From Spinacia oleracea (taxonomy: Eukaryota > Streptophyta > Magnoliopsida > Caryophyllales > Amaranthaceae): DNA of 64,000 nucleotides. Positions 48,945-60,419 of the stretch are shown here, piece after piece. Position 1 is the stretch's first letter. Every line of letters starts with the position of its first letter. Made by a program: the position numbers and the translations under genes. Location: NCBI RefSeq assembly GCF_020520425.1, contig NC_079487.1, forward strand, positions 132,082,385 to 132,146,384. Reading direction: 5' to 3'. Below the pieces are notes generated by a model. The model made no database searches. It had not been told where the DNA came from and was given only the letters and a program-made list of their open reading frames with translations.

Positions 48945-49714
48945 GTCACACCATCAACTTGATGGTGTGACGAGCGCGAAACCAATAGCGTACCTCCCCT
49001 AAAATTATATAAAAAAAAAAAGGTAACAGATCTAAACTATAGAAGTAACTGATAACATAACTAAACTAAAAAAGTATCTCCTTTAAAATTATATATAAAA
49101 CAAAAAGTAACATGTCTAAACTATAGAAGTAACATACCTAAACTAAAAATGTATCTCCCTTAAAATTATTCCGTATAAAAAAAAAGTAACATGTCTAAAC
49201 TATAGAAGTAACATACCTAAAATAAAAATGTACCTCATCTAAAATTATATATAAAAAAAAAAGTAACATGTCTAAACTATAAAAGTAACATACCTAAACT
49301 AAAAAAGATACCTCCTCTAAAATTATTAAAAAAAAAGTAACATGTCTAAACTATAGAAGTAACATACCTAAACTAAGAAGGTATCTCCCCTAAAACTACT
49401 CCGTCTAAAAAAAAGTAACACGTATAAACTATAGAAGTAACATACCTAAACTAAAAAAGTACTTTCTCTAAAATTATTAAAAAAAAAAGTAACATGTCTA
49501 AACTATAGAAGTAACATACCTAAACTAAGAAGGTATCTCCCCTAAAACTACTCCGGATAAAAAAAGTAACATGTATAAACTATAGAAGTAACATACCTAA
49601 ACTAAAAAAAAGTACCTCATCTAAAATTATAAAAAAAGTAACATGTCTAAACTATAGAAGTAACATAACTAAATTCGCAAATGTGAACTGGTCTCATCAT
49701 CAGTTGATGGTGAG
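48945..49714. repeat. Minisatellite of about 75-80 bp, 9 copies, between two hairpins
   Basis: The unit with AGTAACATGTCTAAACTATA, GAAGTAACATACCTAAACTA and TACCTCxxCTAAAATTAT recurs starting near 49023, 49106, 49185, 49262, 49336, 49414, 49488, 49565 and 49637. A perfect 27-bp palindrome (GTCACACCATCAA and its inverse around one C) sits at 48945-48971. A similar imperfect one, CTCATCATCA/GTTGATGGTGAG, lies at 49693-49714. Spacing is variable, the units lack spacers, and the copies are diverged. Confidence 0.85.
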
Positions 49715-49766
49715 GACAGTCTCATATAAGAATTTGGGTTAGCTCTTTGGCTTGTTAGGAAACAAG

Positions 49767-49905
49767 TAGAGCTGTCAATTTCAACCGAACCCGTTGAATA
49801 TCCATCCACCCGGTTCAGACTATATGGACGAAAATTTAAAAATAAGCGGATGGTTGATGGATGGATCGAATATGGATGAAGGTGCATCCAACCCACCACC
49901 TGATA
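49767..49905. mobile_element. hAT-like MITE fragment
   Basis: TAGAGCTGTCAATTTCAACC at 49767 is a hAT-MITE-type end like those at 10494, 39600 and 50986. The GGATGG words that follow fit the class. No right terminus was seen, so this is a truncated copy with an uncertain right limit. Confidence 0.4.
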
Positions 49906-50408
49906 CATCAACCTATTACTTTAGTTGTATGATTTAATTTATCATCATTTACTTTCCTAATATATTTACTATTTTGAATAAAACTATAGTAGACATAAGC
50001 GTAACACAAAATATTGCGTTCCCTTACTATGATAACAAACCGATAAAACTAAGGTGTTGTTTGGTTGCAAGTGATTAGAGTGGGAAGTGTGACTTCCTAG
50101 GAAGTGCACATTTGTCATATTGTTTGGTTGACATGAAATTAATAAGATGGGGAAAGTAGAACTTCCTTTGGATTTGGAGTTCCCATGGGACAAGAAAATG
50201 TGGTTTAAGCTATCATTAATTCGTTACAGTTGATATATACCCTAATTAAACATCGAAGATGTAGGCAATACATACTCTAGGCTTTCAAGGAAAACCCTCA
50301 AAATCCCAATAATTGGAAATCTTGTTCAAAAGCCAATCATACATGAATTTATATCATTTAACCAAATAAGTATGAAAAGTACTTCTTAAGTAGACAAAAA
50401 ACAACTTA

Positions 50409-50467
50409 GGCTCTGTTCAGGGCCAATAAGATAAGATAAGTGAAATTCAGGTGAAAAGAACACTACC
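50409..50467. mobile_element. 59-bp miniature MITE with intact ends and TTA target duplication
   Basis: The ends GGCTCTGTTC and, inverted, GGTAGTGTTC are flanked by TTA (50406-50408 and 50468-50470). Only some 40 bp of AAGATAAGATAAG and AATTCAGGTG remain between. It seems a deletion derivative of the AAGATAA-word family at 35751 and 63606. Confidence 0.6.
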
Positions 50468-50779
50468 TTAGAATGCAAAACTTAACGAAAAGAACAACTT
50501 AAGTAGAAACCAAAACAAAACAAAAAAACAAAATCCGAAGCTATCTGTATTAATTTTAATTAAATAAAATCTTTGAGATACAATATGATTCATCTGTTCT
50601 ATAATGATGTTACAATTTCTACTATTCACGTTTATTAATGTACATTTTGTATTATTTATATCTCTAATTATATATAAGCAAAAATTATAAAATTTGATAT
50701 TATTAAAGTACTCATTTATACGAATCAAACAAGACAATATGTGATTTTTTTTTTCTTATGTATTGAAAATAATTTAGAA

Positions 50780-51530
50780 GATTCTGAATAGTGTCAAAAT
50801 TCTATCAAGGGGAGTAGCCCCTTGGCTTATTAAGTGATTAGCTCTCTCCTCTTTTATCAATGTGGGAATCTCACACGTGATGTTTCATGGGTTAGATCTT
50901 AACACTTCCCCTCACGTGTAAGGTCCCTTTTTAGTCCGGTCACGTGTGATGTTTCATGAGTCAGAATATCTTTATCACATGTGACTAGACCTGTCAAACG
51001 GATTGGTCGGGTCGGGTTGTAAAAAATATTTTCGAGTTTGGGTTTAATCGGGTCTGTCACTTACGGGTTCGGGTCTAAAAATGCAAAACTTTCGGGTTCG
51101 GGTCGTTCCAACGGGTTGAGAGGTTTTAAAACCTGCATTATATTTTTATTAATTTAGGTAATAAATATACAAAATACGGGCACAAATTAACAAATTTTCC
51201 TACACAAGTTTATATTTAGTCAAATTCAATCACAAAATGGCGTATAATTAATCATATTACACACAACAATAGTAAATAAACGTGTTTACTATGCTTAAAG
51301 TTCCTCATAATCTCATTTATTACTATAAATACAATGATTTTCAATCGGTCGGGTTAAAAACGGGTTCGGTCGGGTTTTGACCCATTACTTTTCGGATCGC
51401 TTGGATTTGAATAAAATCGGGTTGCAGGTCATAAAATCTTGTACAAGATCCAGTATTTTCGGATCGAATTCGGGTCGATTTTTGACAGGTCTACATGTGA
51501 CCCATATTGAGCAAGTATTTCCCTCATCCA
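50780..51530 (-). mobile_element. Fossil LTR piece, interrupted by a hAT-like element
   Basis: The words AACACTTCCCCTCACGTGT and TCACACGTGATGTTTCATGG are the complement of a polypurine tract followed by an LTR start, as also seen near 37778. Left of the inserted hAT element it covers about 50780-50985. It resumes at 51494 for a few dozen bases. It is broken, non-coding and old. Confidence 0.45.
50986..51493. mobile_element. hAT-like element with perfect 8-bp target duplication
   Basis: This 508-bp element starts TAGACCTGTCAAACGG and ends, inverted, TAGACCTGTCAAAAATC. CATGTGAC lies on both sides (50978-50985 and 51494-51501). The outer parts are built of GGGTCGGGTT/CGGGTTCGG words. The centre is AT-rich and no transposase is encoded. 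Confidence 0.9.
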
Positions 51531-51786
51531 ATTTTGTCCAAGTAAGTAAAATTTGAATTAGTGAGAGGAGCAATTTGAGCGTATATCACGTACGTATAGA
51601 GTGGTATACAGTCTGGTGTACACATGCATGCATGTGAAAAAGACACCCGGAATTTGGACATTTTCAAGGCCCAGTTCCGATTTCGGATCATTATTGTCCC
51701 TCCTGTCTTCCAAATCCTTTAAAATCTACCTTCTTTTTGTCCTTTCACCAACCCTTTACCAATTTCATTTTGGATAATTAATCTTT

Positions 51787-53080
51787 CGGATTTTTCATGA
51801 AATGACCTCGAGGTTTGCGTTAATGCACCAAATACCCTTAATGTTTCCCGAATGCACCAAATACCCCTGACGTATTAAAAAATAACACAAAATGCCCATA
51901 AAGCTAACGGACGTTAAGTTGCCGTTAGCGTAGGTTTATCCTTTTGCCCTTAATCAACCATTTAATCTATTAATTATAACATTAACCCTTAATTTAAGTA
52001 ATTAAACCCTTGATTATTAATTAAACCCTTAATTAATTTAATTAAACCCTTAAAAAATCAATTAACTACTCTATTATCTAAAAAAATCAATTGACCCCCA
52101 ATTTTTTTGGCTTCTCCACCACTGATCTGCTTCTTCACTTCTCTCCTCGTCTTTTACCCATCCTAATCAAACCTAATCAAACCATTCATCCCAAACCAAA
52201 TTCATCCGTATACCAATCAAATCCACCTTCAAATGGCACCGTTTTCGTGTCGATCTCGAAGCTCCGTTTCTCTGATACGTAACACCCACATTTTCAAGTA
52301 CAAGTGATGAAAACGCCGCTGATGTGTTCGGGCACCAACGGGAGTTGTCGGGTGTCCAATCGTTGGTTGAAAGTTTGTCACCTCCGACGAGGATAGCGAG
52401 TTCATCTTTGTTTTCGTTGCTTCTGTTGCTGGGTTTGGTTTAGGGTCTCGATTTGGGGGTTCCCGGAATGTTGTGATTGGTGTCGCGGTTGCCCTTGGAG
52501 CTGTCGGTGGGGCTGCTGCTTACGGTTTAAATTCTTGTATCCCTGAGACAAAATTTGATGATGAAGGAAGCGGATGGAAGAAGGTTGGTGGTTTCCATGG
52601 CACCTACCTCCACATCACCGACCACTGCTGCCGACGGCCGACCTCCCTCCTTCTTTCTTCTTCTTTAATTTCCCCCTTTCTTCAACTATCAAACACTTCT
52701 ACTACTTCTATTTTGTGATTTTGTGAAATTGATTTTTGGGAATTTAATCTTCTTCGAGTGTTTAGTGATACCAGGTATTCTCAATTTTGAAGATGATCCA
52801 ATTTCAGGGGAAAGGAGGAGAGAAAAAGGAAGGCCATGGACCCATGGTGCTGCCATTGAAGATCCAAAGAAAAAGTAAAAAGGGAAAAAAAAAGGGAAAA
52901 GGGGGAAAAAACTAAAAAAAATTAAGTTTAACGGAAAAGTTAACGGAATGGACGGAAAATGCTCATTATGGGCATTTTGTGTTATTTTTTAATACGTCAG
53001 GGGTATTTGGTGCATTCGGGAGACATTAAGGTTATTTGGTGCATTAACGCAAACCTCGGAGTCATTTCATGAAAAATCCG
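51787..53080. mobile_element. Pack-MULE-like element with 110-bp inverted repeats
   Basis: The left end CGGATTTTTCATGAAATGAC, followed by GCGTTAATGCACCAAATA, CGAATGCACCAAATACCCCT and GACGTATTAAAAAATAACAC, is repeated nearly unchanged and inverted at the right end. The arms are about 110-120 bp. TTAATCTTT (51778-51786) recurs at 53086-53094, separated from the right end by TTAAT; a 9-bp duplication is the Mutator signature. No transposase is present. The interior, 52080-52850, is richer in GC than its surroundings and contains an open stretch F-V-F-V-A-S-V-A then GFGLGSRFGGSRNVVIGVAV, ALGAVGGAAAYGLNSCIPE. That looks like captured gene sequence, which I cannot name. Confidence 0.75.
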
Positions 53081-53604
53081 TTAATTTAATCTTTTACCGT
53101 AAAATTTTTGTACTCCACGTCTCTTTTTGTTATTTATACTTTAAAAGTTTAAAATTTAAAGTAGTAAGAAAATAAAGCAATGAAGTGTTCGGATACATAG
53201 GTAAGAAGAATGAACATATTGAACTGCTAACTTGTATAAGTATTTACGGTCAATTTTATGAGGCCAATCTTTTATTATTGGGCAAGTCTTGCTTGGTATA
53301 GTTATTTAAATGACGATTTATCAATGCTTATATTCACCTTATAAGTTATAACATTCGAACTAAACTGATTTCGACCTGATTAAATCTGATTAACCGGTTA
53401 TGATATGATTATAACTTATCCGACCTATTCAGACCTGATTTCAAGAGTAAACTTATATTACCATTGTAGAATTTAGAGATCAGTCAGAATCTGATTTTAA
53501 CTTATATAAATTAAATTTATCGAATCTGGAACTATTTTTTCAAGGGTGAAGACACTCTATATTAATGAAAATATTTCAATGAGTGATCAAATAATATACT
53601 CGTA

Positions 53605-53888
53605 CTCCCTCTGTATTTATTTAAGGGATACACTTGTCTTTTCCGTCCGTATTTATTTAAGAGACACACTTGTCATTTTTAGTAACTTATCAACTCCACT
53701 ATCTAATTAAATAATATATCTACACTCCACCCCCACCTCCCACTCCCTAAAATGACATGGTCCCCATTTGTTTTTCTTATTAAAATATCTACTCAACCCC
53801 ACTTGTTTTATTACTTTATTTTATTCATTTTTTTTCTCTTAATTCCCGTGCCCGATCAAGTGTATCTCTTAAATAAATACGGAGGGAG
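53605..53888. mobile_element. Stowaway MITE with duplicated left terminus
   Basis: The ends CTCCCTCTGTATTTATTTAA and, inverted, CTCCCTCCGTATTTATTTAA have TA on both sides (53603-53604 and 53889-53890). The left terminal motif is repeated once inside (CCGTCCGTATTTATTTAAG near 53643). The interior is non-coding. Confidence 0.88.
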
Positions 53889-54138
53889 TAAAACGGAAGA
53901 TGGGATCTTCTTCTTTTTATTTTACCTGCTTCTTTTTGCTAACATCACCCACCCAATTGACCAATATTTTACTCCACACTCATCCCCATCAAATCTTGCT
54001 ACTAACTTCTAAGGGTAAAATTCAATAAATTTATGAAAACTAAAATTCCAGAAACCCAGAAATTCCCTTCTTACATGGCTTTTTTGTACTTTGCCACATG
54101 ACCCCATTTCAGATTTCACCCATTTTTGTTACCACTAG

Positions 54139-54866
54139 TATAAATAGAAGTACTACACTACAACAGTAGTATTTATTGTTATCACTTCTTTTCTCTCTGT
54201 TCTTTCTTCACCATTTACAGAAATCCCAAAAGCTTCAATTCCTTCAAATCTCAACCCTTTTATGGTTAAATTATTCGATCCTTTTTTTGGTAACAAAATA
54301 TTTGGTAAAGTTATTAGTGGTTTATAATTAAGGCAAATCATAGTGATTAATCCTTAATTATCCCACAAATAAGGTAGAACAGAATCAGTGCTTCAAAGAA
54401 CTTTCCTCCTATTTTGGTAATTTCCATGCTAGAGGGCCTTCCCCTTCTCTCTCTTATAGCCCCTTCTACAAGCTTTTTCAGAGTAGCCCAAGTAAACCTC
54501 TGTTTCTCTCTCTACTTTTCTCTCTCTACATTCTCTCTCTAGATTCTCTCTCTTCTGTCTTCTTCTATTGGCTTCTTTGCCTCTTTTTGCTGCAATTGTT
54601 GTGGAATGTTGTAGTGAATTGAAGTTTTTGTTTGTTTTTAAAACAATTTCTGCAATATTTTTGCTCTGTTTTTGGTGGATCTGCTAGTGTAATCTTCTGG
54701 GTAGTTGTGCAATTGAAAGAATCTTGCACACAAATGGCTGAAACTGGTGTGAAATTGTGAAAAAAAATCCTGATTTTAGGATCTGGGGTTTTCTGGGTTT
54801 TTTCTAATTTGAAGGAAAAATCAAAACTTCATAAATTATTGTAAGAAAAAAAAAGCCCCCCAAAAA
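54139..54866 (+). promoter_or_regulatory. CSLC promoter and 5' leader
   Basis: TATAAATA at 54139-54146 is a good TATA box. A long CT tract (TCTCTCTCTCTAC repeats, 54505-54560) precedes the start codon and is typical of plant 5' leaders. The distance from TATA box to ATG (about 720 bp) suggests either a long leader or an additional closer promoter. Confidence 0.5.
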
Positions 54867-57846
54867 ATGGTGCCTGGTATAGATATGAGTAAATGGTGGG
54901 CAAAAGAAGAGAGAAAGGGAACACCAGTGATAGTAAAAATGGAGAATCCAAATTACTCATTGCTAGAAATTGAGTCACCAGATTCAGCATTTAGGGCAGT
55001 TGATAAAGATAGAGGTAAAAATGCAAAGCAATTGACATGGGTTATACTGCTTAGGGCCCACAAAGCAGCAGGTTGTGTAGCTTGGCTTGGAAATGGGGTT
55101 TGGTCATTGCTAAGTACAATTAAAAAGAGGTTGATTTTAGGTGAAGGTGTTAAAATGGAGAATGACAAATCTGGCAAGGGGAAGTTATTGTACAGAATAA
55201 TTCTGGGTTTTCTTATTACTGCACTTGCATTCTTGGCATTTGAGTTGTTTGCACATTTCAATGGCTGGCATTATTACCTTCAATCAACCAGTTTACAACA
55301 CATGATACCTCGAACAATCGAGATTCAAGGGTTGCTCCATGAGGTGTATGTAGGTTGGGTCAATTTTCGGGTCGGGTATATTGCCCCTTTGATCCAGTCT
55401 CTATCCACCTTCTGTGTGGTTCTTTTCATGATTCAGTCCCTTGATAGGTTGGTGCTTTGTTTTGGGTGTTTTTGGATTAAGATGAAAAAGATTAAGCCTC
55501 AGTTTCAAGCTGAACCTTTTAAGTCTGATGATGCTGAGAATCCTGGCTCCTTTCATCCTATGGTTCTTGTTCAGATTCCAATGTGTAATGAAAGAGAGGT
55601 ACACTCACTCACTTTCTCATAAATCTTTAATTTGTTCTTATTATATAATCTTGTCCCACAATTTATACTGTATAATCATGTATTATGATTAGGATTGTGT
55701 AGTGTATAATTGTAATTTGAATTATTGGTGATTTAGTAATGATGGGGGGTTTTTGATTTTTTTTTTTGGTCAATTATTGTTTGTTTTTGTTTGATAGGTC
55801 TATGAACAATCAATTTCAGCAGTTTGTCAACTTGATTGGCCAAAAGACAGGATTCTTATACAAGTTCTAGATGATTCTGATGATGAAACTATCCAATGGT
55901 TGATTAAGAGTGAAGTCTCAAAGTGGAGTCAAAAGGGTGTTAACATTATCTACCGACATCGTTTGGTTAGGACTGGTTATAAAGCTGGTAATCTTAAGTC
56001 TGCTATGAACTGTGATTATGTTAAAGATTATGAGTTTGTTGCCATTTTCGATGCTGATTTCCAGCCTAATCCCGATTTCCTTGAGCAAACTGTCCCACAT
56101 TTTAAGGTGATTAGTATGGATGATTATGTGTTTTTGTTGTTGTTGTTGTTAAAAAACTGTAAAAAATAAAACTTGTTTCTGCTGGTGTTTTGAATGTATT
56201 GCAGGGAAATCCAGAAATTGGATTGGTTCAAGCAAGGTGGACATTTGTGAACAAAGATGAGAACTTGCTAACTAGGCTTCAGAATGTTAATCTTTGCTTT
56301 CACTTTGAAGTGGAGCAACAGGTTAATGGCATGTACCTCAACTTCTTCGGATTTAATGGAACAGCCGGAGTTTGGAGGATCAAAGCGTTGGAGGAGTCCG
56401 GTGGATGGCTCGAGAGGACGACTGTTGAAGATATGGACATTGCTGTTCGTGCTCATCTCCATGGCTGGAAATTCATCTACCTTGATGATGTCAGGGTAAG
56501 TTGACCTCAGTTTTCCTCATCAATGGTGAAACAGTGTGCCAAACATATCAGAAAGTTTCAGAATTATACAGATTTTGATGTACTTTTCCTGAATTTTGTG
56601 TCAATTTTCAGGTTTTGTGTGAACTTCCTGAATCTTATGAAGCATACAGAAAACAGCAACACAGGTGGCATTCCGGTCCAATGCAGCTCTTCCGTTTATG
56701 TCTTCCGGCCATCTTAAGCTCTAAGGTAGTTTTCAATTTACCTTCGCATCATAATCAGTAAAAATTGTTTTTTACCAATTAAAAAAATCGATAAATTATT
56801 TTTTACCACCTAAAAAATTAAAACTTATTTTTTTTACCACCTGTAAATGTATAAAAAAATAAATTGTTATGTGGGGCTCACAATTTCAATTTTCCTCCCA
56901 TTTTAAACACTCAGTCTGAATTTTTTGAAAAGAATGAAGTATTGGAAGAGAAGGGAGTTAAATACATGAATTTGTATAATAAGAGAAAATATAAGATAAT
57001 ATTACCGTTATTGTGGCCTTCCACACAACGGTTTCATTTTTTTTTTTTCATTTTTCACGCAGTAAAAAAAGTTTTAATTCTTTTTTCAGGTGGTAAAATA
57101 CAAGTTTTAGTTTTTGAGGTGGTAAAAAAACATTTTCCTCATAATTAACAGCTTAATAATATTGGTTGTTGCTTAAAAATGCATCTTAATATTTGCAGTT
57201 ATCATCATTGAAGAAAGCAAACCTGATCCTACTATTCTTTCTTCTAAGAAAACTGATCCTGCCATTCTATTCCTTCACATTGTTCTGCATCATTCTTCCC
57301 TTAACCATGTTCGTCCCAGAAGCCGAGCTACCAATCTGGGTCATCTGCTACATACCCGTTTTCATGTCATTCCTAAACATACTTCCTGCACCAGGATCAT
57401 TCCCCTTCATCGTCCCATACCTACTATTCGAGAACACAATGTCCGTAACCAAATTCAATGCCATGATTTCCGGGTTATTCCAATTGGGTAGTTCGTATGA
57501 GTGGATCGTTACCAAAAAAGCAGGCCGAGCCTCAGAACCCGACCTATTAGCCATGGAAGAAAGGGAAACAAAGGCAATGAATCAACCACAATTGTTCAGA
57601 GGTGCTTCCGATAGCGGACTTTCTGAACTGACAAAACTGAAAGAACATCAAGAATCAACCCCTAAACCCGATAAGAAGAAAACGAACAAAATATACAAGA
57701 AAGAGCTTACATTAGCCTTCTTATTACTCACTGCTGCTCTTAGGAGTCTGTTATCTGCACAAGGTGTGCATTTCTATTTCCTACTATTCCAAGGTGTTAC
57801 TTTCCTCCTTGTTGGGTTGGATTTGATCGGCGAGCAAATGAGCTGA
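54867..57846 (+). CDS. CSLC: Cellulose synthase-like C (xyloglucan glucan synthase)
   Basis: This is a GT2-family membrane glycosyltransferase of the Golgi that makes the beta-1,4-glucan backbone of xyloglucan. Five exons, 54867-55598, 55798-56106, 56205-56495, 56612-56725 and 57199-57846, all joined in phase 0, encode 697 aa, the usual CSLC length. The N-terminus has [20 protein letters not shown], diagnostic of CSLC. Membrane helices follow (about 115-135 and 185-205). The catalytic motifs are DD at 269-270, DAD (329-331), TVED (420-423) and QQHRW (459-463). The C-terminal membrane domain runs through [19 protein letters not shown], then [14 protein letters not shown] and a charged loop, ending in two more helices. 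All catalytic residues are present. Arabidopsis has CSLC4, 5, 6, 8 and 12; I recall CSLC12/5 as most similar but cannot decide. Confidence 0.96.
56760..57145. mobile_element. Foldback element in CSLC intron 4
   Basis: Left arm words TTTTTTACCACCTAAAAAAT, TAAAACTTATTTTTTTTACC and ACCTG are inverted on the right (CAGGTGGTAAAATACAAG, TTTTAGTTTTTGAGGTGGTA). The intron's splice sites (56726 and 57198) are untouched. No target duplication could be fixed. Confidence 0.55.
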
Positions 57847-60419
57847 GAAAAATAACAGATCATATATGGAATACAGATCATCTACACAATGCAGTTCAGT
57901 TCAGTTCATCTAATTTTCGCGATCAAAGACCGAGTTCATAGATGCAAATCGACTGCTAACGAGTACAGCTATGATTCAGAACAAGAGAATCATTTTCTCC
58001 TATAGATTTTTTTTTTTTCCTTATAAGTTTTTTTTTTTCAACATAGAAATTACTGTGTCAAATTAATTTATCAACTTATTATAGTGCTGTGAATTTGTTT
58101 TCTTGGAGGGGGGGGGGGGGGGTTAAAAATTGGTGAAATAGGTAAATTATGGGGGGATGAAAAAGAAAACCCATATAAAAGTCACCAAAGTAAAAAAAAA
58201 AAAAGTCATTCTTTTGCTTTTGGATCATATAAAGATACTGGAGTTTGTTATTATTTGGTTACCAAAATATTCTACCATCAGAAATTGTATGTAAGAACAT
58301 TGTAGATTTTGAGTGATGCTGAAGTTCAGTTCAGATGCATAAATTATAATGTATTATGTAAATCATGATACGGCTTATTCTAATACGAGTGTCTGACTCT
58401 CTCTATATATATATATACATTTACGGCAATGTCCTTACGTATATAATAATAATATATTATGTGTATTCAAGAGGCTAAATCGGTGGATCTTTTGCTTTCT
58501 CTCTCCTTTACTTATCATGTGTAGTGTGTTCTTGCATAATAATGATTGTTGTAATTGTTAATTAATCCATGATTAATGTATTAATTATGATGGTTGGGAA
58601 ATGATTAGTCTACTGTGTCGGCAGGGTAGTGTAGAATAAATAGGGGGATATGTTATAACTTATATGTTAGTGTTTATCACTTTTGTGTCCGCATCTTTGA
58701 TCATGATCTTGTTGCCCTCCGTTATTAGGACCGCTTTCTGAATTATGTCTTTTGAGTTGTGACATTGTTAAGAGAGGTCCATGAGTACATAACAAATATA
58801 CTTTCGTTTTAAAGTCCAGATATTTAATAATCGAAAAATACCCGAAGGTTAATTTTGACTCTAAAGTTGTCTTATTATTATATTCAGAAAACTAATTGTT
58901 CTTCTAATTGTTCATACGTATCTACTTTAATTTGTTTTGATTATAAAAGTCAAATTTTATTGTTTGATCATTTGCTGTATTGAGACCGATCTAATAAAAA
59001 TCTAACAACAATTTAATGTGAAATATGAATCAAATAGATACAAAGGTGACATAATATATTGACTACTATTATGTACAAATCTTTTTGTTTGTTTCAAATG
59101 ATTTGGTAATTTTCATTGAATAATTATGATTCATGATCATATCATATCAAATCTAACTACTCTATTTTATTCATAAATTGAATCAAATTACTCCATAAAT
59201 CAAGCTGATTGACAACTACTACTACAACTAAGCAAATTGTTAAAATAAAAACAAGTGATAATAGTAGAAAATTAAGGTGATAGTCTCTTCGATCTTCACC
59301 TTATTCTTATTGTTTATTCAGTATTTCATAAGACCCTACAAAAAAAATTCAGATCATGTCTTTTTTTTTCTTTTTCTTTTTCTTTTTCGACATAGAAATC
59401 GGATCATGTCCGAAAAAGCAAAAATATATAATACCAAAAATCATACAGACCAAGACCAGAAACTAAAAGAATTTAGATCAAACTTGACCAGACAAGCAAA
59501 AAGTCACTCTTTTTATTATTTTGTAAATAATTAAATTGGAATATTGAATGAGTGGGACATTGATAACAATACCCCAACTAGCGGCAATTCTTATGGCAAA
59601 TGTTGTTCCACTGGATCTTTGGTTAATCTCCGTAGCATATTCCCCTTGTTGCTCCACCTATTTTACAACTAACTCATGCCTACTTATTCAGCAAGGCATC
59701 TTGCCAAATACTTTTCCTCCCTTAAAAGTCATAGCCGAAGCTTCAAAAGAACACAAGCGCATATGTAAATGAATATGAAATCAATACAATTACGTATATT
59801 AAAGGTCGATCTGTATCAATGTACGTATGTATGGATCAAGATAGTTGAGGTAGCAAACATTTTATTATGGGACATACTCCTTATTGACTTTTCAATATCA
59901 AATTCACAAATTGGATTATTCTCAAATTGACAAAAATATAACTATCAAAACTCAAAAATGGAAAAGATTACGCGGTACTAAAATCAACTAGAATTAACTT
60001 AAAATTAGGTAGCAAGTTGTTAAGAAATGACATTACAAATACAGTAGTTCATGACTGTAATAGTAATTCCACCAACAACATTTATAGAAGTGACATGTTT
60101 ATATAGTTGCATGTTGTACTTTGACGTGACTGTCACATGTGCTTGTTAACTTTCAAGATTCTAACTAGACGTACATTATCATTCCTATACTTCCGTTAAC
60201 ATCTAACCAACACATGAAACAACGCATATTCTTTTGTGGCTATGGGAGTGTTTCGTAAATTGATTTTGGCACACCATTTTGTGAGTTAAATATGGAAAAT
60301 TATACTTTATAGTAATCATAATGAAGATAAAAGTGTGTCAAAATCATTTTGATCTCGAATGTTTCACATTGATAACAAAAAGAATGTGTCACTCTATAAA
60401 GGTAACGGTTAATTATTTC
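57847..60419. other. Gene-free interval downstream of CSLC
   Basis: The start holds the CSLC 3' untranslated region. A run of about 17 G (58106-58122) is notable in this AT-rich DNA and may be a sequencing or slippage hotspot. A 74-codon open frame at 59548-59772 (MSGTLITIPQLAAILMANVV) has no family that I recognise and is probably chance. The rest is AT-rich. Confidence 0.4.

Noticed and set aside
48985-49680. Regularly spaced repeats resembling a CRISPR array
   Set aside because: The genome is a plant, the units abut without unique spacers, and copies vary in sequence and length. It is a minisatellite.
59548-59772. 74-codon open frame MSGTLITIPQLAAILMANVV...
   Set aside because: No domain recognised and no exon structure around it. 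It could be a decayed fragment, but nothing supports a gene.
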